Assembly: GCA_017302105.1 (NCBI GenBank)
Contig: JAFLCS010000008.1
Span: forward strand, 1 to 64,000
Source of the DNA: Caulobacterales bacterium
GTDB lineage: Bacteria; Pseudomonadota; Alphaproteobacteria; Caulobacterales; Caulobacteraceae
DNA: 64,000 nt
Direction of reading: 5' to 3'
Shown: positions 57,999-64,000 of the stretch, in pieces
How the letters are laid out: the number at the start of each line of letters is the position of its first letter
Numbering within the stretch: position 1 is the first letter of the stretch
The notes under the pieces: generated by a model
The model's database searches: none
What the model saw: the letters and a program-made list of their open reading frames with translations, nothing else
Told to the model about the DNA's origin: nothing
Position numbers and translations under genes: made by a program

Positions 57999-59897
57999 AT
58001 GATCCGCAAGCTGTTCATCTCTGCCGCAGCGACCGCCCTGCTCGCGGCCTGTGCGACCGCCCCCGATCCGGTCACGCCACCCCCTGTCGCAGAGGCCCCG
58101 ATGGTTCAGCTGGTTCAGGACATCCACTCCTATGCGCAGCCGAATGAAGCGCGCGTCACCGACGTCGCCGTCGATCTGACGGCCGATTTTGACCGTAAGG
58201 TCCTGTCCGGCACGGCCACCCTGTCGATCCAGACGGCACCAAACGCCGACGAACTGATCCTCGACGTGCGCGACCTGACCATCCGCGACGTGATGATCAA
58301 TGGCCGCTCGGTTCCCTGGTCGGTGGGCGAAGCGCGTCCCCACATGGGCAGCCCGTTGACCATCGCCATCACACCCGACACCGATGAAGTCGTCGTCGCC
58401 TATGAGACCAGCCCGGGCGCTGCGGCGCTTCAGTGGCTGTCACCCGAACAGACCGCCGGCGGCATACATCCCTTCATGTTCAGCCAGGGCCAGGCCATCC
58501 TGACCCGCACCTGGGTTCCGACCCAGGACAGTCCCGGCGTCCGCCAGACCTATTCGGCCCGCATCGTCGCGCCCGAGGCCCTGCGCGTCGTCATGAGCGC
58601 CGAGGACCTGACTCCCCAGGGCGAGGCCGCCGGCCCGGGTCGACGCGCCTGGCGCTTCCGCATGGACAACCGGGTGCCGCCCTATCTGATGGCCATCGGC
58701 ATCGGCGACATCGCTTTCGAAGCCACCGGCCCGCGCAGTGGGGTCTTCACCGAGCCTTCGACGCTCGAGCGCTCGGCCGCCGAGATGGTCGACCTGGAAC
58801 AGATGATCGAGGCCGCCGAGGGCCTCTACGGTCCCTACCGCTGGGGTCGCTATGACCTGTTGATCCTGCCCCCCTCCTTCCCGTTCGGCGGCATGGAAAA
58901 TCCGCGCCTGACCTTCGCCACCCCTACCATCATCGCCGGCGACCGGTCGCTGGTGTCGCTGGTCGCGCACGAACTGGCCCACAGCTGGTCCGGCAACCTG
59001 GTCACCAACGCCACCTGGTCGGACTTCTGGCTGAACGAGGGCTTCACGGTCTATTTCGAGAACCGGATCATGGAAGAGGTCTATGGCCGCGACCGCGCCA
59101 TGATGGAGCAGGTGCTGGGCTGGGACAGCCTGCAGGCCACCCTGGCCGAGCTGCCAGCCGCCGACACCCACCTCTATATCAACCTGGCCGAACGTGACCC
59201 CGACGACGGCCTGACCGACGTCGCCTACGAAAAAGGTGCCTTCTTCCTGCGCACCATCGAGCGCATCGTCGGGCGCGACCGTTTCGACGCCTACTTGCGC
59301 AGCTATTTCGACCGTCACGCCTTCCAGCCGATGACCACCGCCGACTTCCTGGCCGACCTGCGCGCCAATCTGGTGCGCGGCGATGCGGCGCTTGAGCAGC
59401 AGCTGATGATCGACGCCTGGGTCTTCGGTCCGGGCCTGCCGTCCAATGTCGAGGAACCCCATTCCGAGGCCTTCGACCGCGTCGATCAGGCCGTCGCAGC
59501 CTGGACCGCCTCGGGCGACGCCGCCGCCGTGCCGTGGGCCGGTTGGTCGACCCAGGAGCGCCAGCGCTTCCTGGGCGAACTGCCCGAGGAAATCCCCGCC
59601 GATCGCCTGGCCTCGCTGGACAGCACGTTGGGCCTGTCGGCCAGCGGCAATGCCGAGGTTCTGTTCGCCTGGCTGATGATCGCCATCGAGAACCGTTATG
59701 AGCCCGCCGTGCCGGCACTGGATCACTTCCTGACTTCCATGGGCCGTCGCAAGTTCGTGCTGCCGCTGTTCCGCGCCCTGATGGAGGAAGACGCCTGGGG
59801 TCAGAGCATCGCCCGGCGCATCTATGCCGAGGCCCGTCCGGGCTATCACTCGGTCACCACCGGCTCGGTTGACGCCGTCGTCGGCGTGCCGGGGTGA
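57999..59897 (+). CDS. M1-family zinc metallopeptidase lipoprotein
   Basis: A 632-residue aminopeptidase of the leukotriene-A4-hydrolase-like M1 group. Signal peptide ends LLAACATAP (lipobox LAAC). The exopeptidase signature FGGMENPRLTF precedes the zinc site HELAHSWSGN and the second Glu in NEGFTVYFENRI. A helical C-terminal domain follows. It should trim peptides at the outer or inner membrane face. CGGAG lies seven bases before the ATG. Its stop overlaps the tusA-like GTG (GTGA). Confidence 0.92.
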   Translation: MIRKLFISAAATALLAACATAPDPVTPPPVAEAPMVQLVQDIHSYAQPNEARVTDVAVDLTADFDRKVLSGTATLSIQTAPNADELILDVRDLTIRDVMINGRSVPWSVGEARPHMGSPLTIAITPDTDEVVVAYETSPGAAALQWLSPEQTAGGIHPFMFSQGQAILTRTWVPTQDSPGVRQTYSARIVAPEALRVVMSAEDLTPQGEAAGPGRRAWRFRMDNRVPPYLMAIGIGDIAFEATGPRSGVFTEPSTLERSAAEMVDLEQMIEAAEGLYGPYRWGRYDLLILPPSFPFGGMENPRLTFATPTIIAGDRSLVSLVAHELAHSWSGNLVTNATWSDFWLNEGFTVYFENRIMEEVYGRDRAMMEQVLGWDSLQATLAELPAADTHLYINLAERDPDDGLTDVAYEKGAFFLRTIERIVGRDRFDAYLRSYFDRHAFQPMTTADFLADLRANLVRGDAALEQQLMIDAWVFGPGLPSNVEEPHSEAFDRVDQAVAAWTASGDAAAVPWAGWSTQERQRFLGELPEEIPADRLASLDSTLGLSASGNAEVLFAWLMIAIENRYEPAVPALDHFLTSMGRRKFVLPLFRALMEEDAWGQSIARRIYAEARPGYHSVTTGSVDAVVGVPG

Positions 59898-60130
59898 GGG
59901 TCATCGACGCGCGGGGCCATCGCTGCCCCACGCCGACGCTGAAGCTGGGCCGGGCGCTACGCGAAGCAGCGCCCGGCGACCGGCTCGAACTGCTGGCTGA
60001 CGATCCAATGGCCCGCATAGACGTGCCGCATTTCGTGGCTCAAGGCGGCCACCGGCTCGACGCCGAGATTGAGGACGGCCCGACTCTGCGCTTCCTCATC
60101 ACCAGAAGTGACGCGGCTCCGACAGACTGA
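59894..60130 (+). CDS. TusA-family sulfurtransferase-like protein
   Basis: A 78-residue TusA/SirA fold protein. The active Cys motif is DARGHRCPTPTLKL near the N-terminus. TusA relatives pass persulfide sulfur for tRNA thiolation or other pathways. The GTG start overlaps the peptidase stop, so the two are coupled. The 3' end overlaps the convergent YihY/BrkB gene by 32 bases. Confidence 0.8.
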   Translation: MRVIDARGHRCPTPTLKLGRALREAAPGDRLELLADDPMARIDVPHFVAQGGHRLDAEIEDGPTLRFLITRSDAAPTD

Positions 60131-61049
60131 GGTCGGCTTCCGTGGTGGCCTTCGCTGCCGCGTCAGCTCGGCGATACTCGTTCAGGGCAATCTCGATTTC
60201 GGTCGCCAACGCCCCGCCGAGGAACACGGCGTTCACGTTCCAGCTCAGCCAGATCAGAAACACGACAACTGCGCCGATTGACCCGTAGGTGGCACCGAGC
60301 TCCACGACCTGATCGACATAGACGGCGCAAGCCCACGAGGCGAGGGCCAGCAGGAGCGCCGCCCCGATACCGCCGCCGATTGAGGCCCGCCACGGAACTC
60401 GTTTCGAATGGGCCATGGCGTAGCGGTACAGGAGCGTCAGGCCCATCGTCAGGCCCGCGAAGGCCCACATCCATTCGCTGTCCAGCCCCAAACCCTCGAG
60501 AGCCTCTGTCTCCTGGGTCTCATGCATCAGCCGGATCGTCAGGATCGCGCCTGAAACCGCCGTCAGCAGAAGGAAGGCGCAGATGGCGACGATGAAGGCC
60601 AGCAGGTTGAAACGGAAGAACCCATGCTGGTCCGTCTCGTCATGGATAAAGGTCAACCCGGCGAGGACCGCCTTGAAGCCACGATGGGCGGCGTAGGCCC
60701 CCACCACCAGGGCGATGGCGCTCTGGGCCGAAACACTTCGGAACGGCGCGTCGATGAGGCGCTCAATCTCGGACTGAAGCAGTCCTCGCGCGGCGTGCGG
60801 TACCACCTCGATCAGCGCTTCGGCCTGTTCCAGCCCGACGCCGGTATTCAGTACGAACTTGAAGAAACCGATGATGAGGGCCACCGCCGGGAATACGGCC
60901 AGCAGGGCGAAGAACGACACACCGCCCACATAGAGCATGACGTCGCGGCCCCACAGTCGAGCCAGGGCCTTTCCAAAAACGCCCAGCGTCCTCAGGGCGG
61001 CGAAACGCGGGGTCCAGGTCACGCGACTGTCTGGCCGAAGCTCGGTCAT
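60099..61049 (-). CDS. YihY/BrkB-family (UPF0761) membrane protein
   Basis: About 316 residues and six membrane segments. Family segments are ALARLWGRDVMLYVGGVSFFALLAVFPA at the N-terminus (given here as separate parts of one helix), TFIHDETDQ, LLYRYAMAHSKRVPWRA and YGSIGAVVVFLIWLSWNVN. Once annotated as ribonuclease BN by error; true function unknown, possibly envelope transport. The start at 61049 avoids overlap with the divergent PopA-like gene. Confidence 0.85.
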   Translation of the reverse strand: MTELRPDSRVTWTPRFAALRTLGVFGKALARLWGRDVMLYVGGVSFFALLAVFPAVALIIGFFKFVLNTGVGLEQAEALIEVVPHAARGLLQSEIERLIDAPFRSVSAQSAIALVVGAYAAHRGFKAVLAGLTFIHDETDQHGFFRFNLLAFIVAICAFLLLTAVSGAILTIRLMHETQETEALEGLGLDSEWMWAFAGLTMGLTLLYRYAMAHSKRVPWRASIGGGIGAALLLALASWACAVYVDQVVELGATYGSIGAVVVFLIWLSWNVNAVFLGGALATEIEIALNEYRRADAAAKATTEADLSLSEPRHFW

Positions 61050-61135
61050 TGGGACGGAATCCCCGTTTTCACCACAATGATCAACCCCATTCGGAGCGAT
61101 ACCATTTCCCGCGCGGATTGCGTAAGAACGCCACC

Positions 61136-62491
61136 ATGGAGGAATCCCAGACCATCGACCAGTCCGACGAGGCAGCTCCACCCGCGCTGCCCAGGCCGCG
61201 CGTATTGGTGCTGGCTGCGCACGATGACCTGATTGCCCCCCTTGCCGAAGGTCTCGATTCTCTGGGCTGGAGGACGATCACGGCCCGTACCGTAGAAGCG
61301 GCCGAGCGCGCCGTCGCGGACATGGCCGTTGAGGTCGCCATCATTGACGGTCGCGATGGGTTTCCCAACGGCCTGAGTACTCGCCTCAAGGCAGCGGCGG
61401 GATCGCGCCGGTTGCCGGTCGTTTGGCTGGGCGGCGGCGATGCCGATGCCGACCTGCGGATGACCCCGCCGGTCCACGTCGCCCAGATGGCCTTGCGCAT
61501 CGAACATCTGATCCGCGCGGCGGTCGCGGCAGAGGAATTCGAGCTGAGGGCCACCACCTTTCAGGAACAGGGCATTCAGCTCGGCGCACCGGAGCCCGAC
61601 GCGCGTCGCCGCGTTCTCGTGGTGGGGGAACCTGACCCACGGTTCCTTGCACTCGCTAACCTTCTGGAGGCGTCCGGTGCCGAGCTGACGGCGACCCTGA
61701 CGCCCTATACCGCGTTCGACTATCTGCACGAGCGCGAGTTCGACGCCGTCATTCTGTGGGGCGGTCAGCGGCGCACAGAAGCCCTGTCGATCGCGGCGGG
61801 TATCAAGCGAAACACGCGCCTCTATCATCTGCCCGTGGTGCTGTATGTGCGTTCCGACGCCGACATCAATCTTGGCGAGGTGTTCGGGCGTGGCGTCGCC
61901 GATGTGGCCTCGCCGGATGCGCCGGTCGAAGAAACGGTCCAGCGCGTCATGGCTCTGGCTGATTCCTATCGTCGTCACCGGAGCGTTCGTGAGACGCTGG
62001 AACGGGCCCGGAATTCGGGTCTGATGGATCCCTCGACGGGCCTGTTCACGCGCAACCTCTTCGCGGTGCATCTGGCCCGGCTTGCTGCCGCTGCATCGCG
62101 GCGGCAACGTCCCTTGTCGGTCTGCGTGCTTCGTGTCGCCCGGCAGGATGAGGTCAATGAAGCGCGAGCCGGGGGATGGGTCGACCGCGCCATGCCACAA
62201 ATCGGGGCGATGATCTCGAGACTGGTGCGCTCGGAGGACACAGCTGCGCGCCTGTCACCCGAGGTCTTCGCCGTGGCCCTGCCCGCAACCCGATTGGGTG
62301 AAGCCAGGCTGGTTTCCGAGCGGATCGCCGCCGTCATTGCCTGCACGGCCTTCCACGCCGGCGAAGACAAGAAGCCGTTCGTGGTCAATTTCGACATCGG
62401 TGAAGCCGAGCGAAGCGCACATGAATCGCCGATGTCCCTGCTTGAGCGTGCAGTCGCGACCGCACGCCCCGCAGCAGACCAGACTCCCTAG
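61136..62491 (+). CDS. PopA-like c-di-GMP effector: REC-REC-degenerate GGDEF
   Basis: A 451-residue protein. REC1 (about 20-130) keeps an acidic pair and Asp71 in VAIIDGRDG. REC2 (about 157-270, RVLVVGEPDP) has Trp-Gly in place of the phosphate-accepting Asp (VILWGG). A GGDEF domain follows (about 297-440) whose signature reads SPEVF (374-378), so it cannot make c-di-GMP. The inhibitory RxxD site is intact (Arg365-Ser-Glu-Asp368), five residues before the signature as in PleD. This is the architecture of Caulobacter PopA, which binds c-di-GMP at its I-site and brings RcdA/CtrA to ClpXP at the old pole. Orthology is inferred. Confidence 0.75.
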   Translation: MEESQTIDQSDEAAPPALPRPRVLVLAAHDDLIAPLAEGLDSLGWRTITARTVEAAERAVADMAVEVAIIDGRDGFPNGLSTRLKAAAGSRRLPVVWLGGGDADADLRMTPPVHVAQMALRIEHLIRAAVAAEEFELRATTFQEQGIQLGAPEPDARRRVLVVGEPDPRFLALANLLEASGAELTATLTPYTAFDYLHEREFDAVILWGGQRRTEALSIAAGIKRNTRLYHLPVVLYVRSDADINLGEVFGRGVADVASPDAPVEETVQRVMALADSYRRHRSVRETLERARNSGLMDPSTGLFTRNLFAVHLARLAAAASRRQRPLSVCVLRVARQDEVNEARAGGWVDRAMPQIGAMISRLVRSEDTAARLSPEVFAVALPATRLGEARLVSERIAAVIACTAFHAGEDKKPFVVNFDIGEAERSAHESPMSLLERAVATARPAADQTP

Positions 62492-64000
62492 ACCGCGAAG
62501 GCTGTCTCAGCCAGTTTGCGCGTGATCCGCTCTGCCGCATTCAGACGGTCCAGGGCCTCTGGCCACTCGCCCTTGATCAAGACCTTTTGGTCCGGCCGCA
62601 CCTTCCAGGCACCGTTCGAGGCCTGGATCAGTTGAACGAGGCCCAAGGGATTCGAGAAGACGTCGTTGCGGAAGCTCACCACCGCGCCCTTGGGGCCGAT
62701 GTCGATCTTGGCGACATTCGCCTGACGGCACAGCCCCTTGATCGCCACCACTTTCAACAGTTGATCGGCCTCATCCGGCAGGGGGCCGAACCGGTCGATC
62801 AGCTCCGCTGCCAGCGCCTCGCGATCCTCGGGGCGTTCAGCCTCGGACAGTCGCCGATACATCGCCAGACGAACGTTCAGATCCGGCACATAGGCTTCAG
62901 GAATCAGGACAGCAGCCCCGGCGTTGATCTGAGGCGACCAGCCGCGTGCGTCGTCAAACGCTGCTCCCGGCTCGGCTCGTAGGGCGTTCACGGCGTCTTC
63001 GAGCATCTGTTGATAGAGTTCGACACCGACTTCCCGAATGTGCCCGGACTGCTCTTCACCCAGCAGATTACCGCCCCCGCGAATATCCAGGTCGTGGCTG
63101 GCCAGCTGGAAGCCGGCACCGAGGTTGTCGAGCGATTGCAGCACCCGCAGTCGGCGCTCGGCACTTTCGGTCAAAACCCGGTTCGGGGGGGTCGTAAGAT
63201 AGGCAAAGGCGCGCGCCTTGGACCGTCCGACCCGGCCTCGCAGCTGATACATCTGGGCCAGACCGAACATATCGGCCCTGTGTAAAATCAAGGTGTTCGC
63301 CGAAGGAATGTCCAGTCCACTTTCAACGATCGTCGTCGACAGCAGCACGTCGAACTCGCCGTCATAGAAGGCGCTCATCACACCCTCCAACTGCGTGGCC
63401 GACATCTGGCCATGGCCGACCACGACCTTCACCTCGGGCACCTGCTCTCGCAGGAAGGCCTCGATATCCGGCAGATCCTTCAGGCGCGGCGCAACGTAGT
63501 AGCTTTGGCCCCCGCGATATTTCTCACGCAGCAGAGCCTCCCGCACGGTCACGGCGTCGAAGGGCGTGATGTAGGTCCGGACAGCCAGGCGGTCGACCGG
63601 CGGCGTGGCGATGATCGACATCTCGCGAATGCCAGACAGCGCCAGTTGCAGGGTGCGCGGGATCGGCGTCGCCGTCAGGGTCAGCATATGGACATCGGCG
63701 CGCAGGGACTTCAGTCGTTCCTTGTGCTTGACGCCGAAGTGCTGCTCCTCGTCGACGATGACGAGACCCAGGTCCTTGAATCCGACCTGTTCAGACAACA
63801 CCGCGTGGGTGCCGATGACGATCTCGATCTCGCCGGACTTCAGGCCCTCGCGGGTTTCCGCTGCCTCGCGCGCGGGCACCATCCGCGACAGCTGGCGAAT
63901 ACGGACCGGCCAACCGGCAAAGCGTTCGGTGAAGGTGCGGAAATGCTGACGCGCCAGCAGGGTCGTCGGACACACGACGGCCACCTGTCGCCCCGACATC
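62488..64000 (-). CDS. mfd: Transcription-repair coupling factor (C-terminal part; start outside window)
   Basis: About 504 C-terminal residues of Mfd. Seen are CPTTLLARQHFRTFTERF, motif II VIVDEEQHFGVKHKE, LTLTATPIPRTLQLALSG, the helicase core STTIVESGLDIPSANTLI and QLRGRVGRSKARAFAYL, and a C-terminal TRCF domain. Mfd displaces RNA polymerase stalled at lesions and recruits UvrA. Its stop shares a CTAG with the PopA-like gene. Confidence 0.95.
   Translation of the reverse strand, partial: MSGRQVAVVCPTTLLARQHFRTFTERFAGWPVRIRQLSRMVPAREAAETREGLKSGEIEIVIGTHAVLSEQVGFKDLGLVIVDEEQHFGVKHKERLKSLRADVHMLTLTATPIPRTLQLALSGIREMSIIATPPVDRLAVRTYITPFDAVTVREALLREKYRGGQSYYVAPRLKDLPDIEAFLREQVPEVKVVVGHGQMSATQLEGVMSAFYDGEFDVLLSTTIVESGLDIPSANTLILHRADMFGLAQMYQLRGRVGRSKARAFAYLTTPPNRVLTESAERRLRVLQSLDNLGAGFQLASHDLDIRGGGNLLGEEQSGHIREVGVELYQQMLEDAVNALRAEPGAAFDDARGWSPQINAGAAVLIPEAYVPDLNVRLAMYRRLSEAERPEDREALAAELIDRFGPLPDEADQLLKVVAIKGLCRQANVAKIDIGPKGAVVSFRNDVFSNPLGLVQLIQASNGAWKVRPDQKVLIKGEWPEALDRLNAAERITRKLAETAFAV

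Overview
The window is a GC-rich, gene-dense chromosomal segment of an alphaproteobacterium, most likely Caulobacterales and probably Brevundimonas or a close relative. The reasons are an F1-ATPase zeta-type inhibitor gene, GCTANA-type -10 elements placed close to start codons, an era-rnc-lepB-acpS-pdxJ-pyrE block, a mreBCD-mrdA-rodA block, and two genes that look like the Caulobacter polarity and cell-cycle factors TipN and PopA. No rRNA, tRNA, CRISPR array, insertion sequence or prophage is visible. Almost everything is core chromosome.

Layout. 1-0.6 kb: the end of a RidA-family gene and an orphan Tat signal-peptide mini-gene. 0.66-9.6 kb: purine synthesis (purB, purC, purS, purQ, purL) interleaved with an ATPase zeta subunit, an acetyltransferase, an amber-interrupted membrane gene, a PEBP protein, a TspO-like membrane protein and two small lipoproteins. 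9.7-19.5 kb (minus strand): a long co-directional run from a DUF6265 protein through pyrE, pdxJ, acpS, lepB, rnc, era, a duplicated SnoaL-like protein and a lipoprotein to recO and parC. 19.5-24.9 kb: histidine utilisation, with hutG divergent from hutI-hutU-hutH. 24.9-33.3 kb: an 870-residue protein made of seven PPC-like repeats, folD, a TPM-domain pair, an endonuclease/exonuclease/phosphatase protein, an unannotated small membrane protein and a TipN-like coiled-coil protein. 33.3-35.5 kb: an MFS transporter and proline iminopeptidase. 35.5-41.9 kb: the cell-elongation operon mreB-mreC-mreD-mrdA-rodA plus a DUF6173 protein. 41.9-48.6 kb: a TVP38 membrane protein, an aminotransferase, a WecA/MraY-type sugar phosphotransferase, polyprenyl diphosphate synthase, a tRNA methyltransferase-like protein, a zinc-ribbon protein and a TonB-like anchored protein. 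48.7-57.0 kb: rpoB-rpoC, isolated from ribosomal protein genes and preceded by a structured leader with a terminator. 57.3-64 kb: an FKBP lipoprotein, an M1 peptidase lipoprotein, a TusA protein, a YihY/BrkB membrane protein, a PopA-like c-di-GMP effector and the C-terminal part of mfd.

The most distinctive observations are: the PopA-like protein with a kept c-di-GMP inhibitory site and a lost catalytic site; the TipN-like gene; the LepB with a roughly 260-residue Ala/Glu/Pro-rich N-terminal extension; the seven-repeat PPC protein; the rpoB leader with an attenuator-like terminator and two 15-bp palindromes; the amber-interrupted membrane gene; the orphan Tat signal peptide; and a hairpin that buries a Shine-Dalgarno. 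I did not find a convincing new multi-gene defence or mobile system. All family assignments come from reading motifs, not from database searches.
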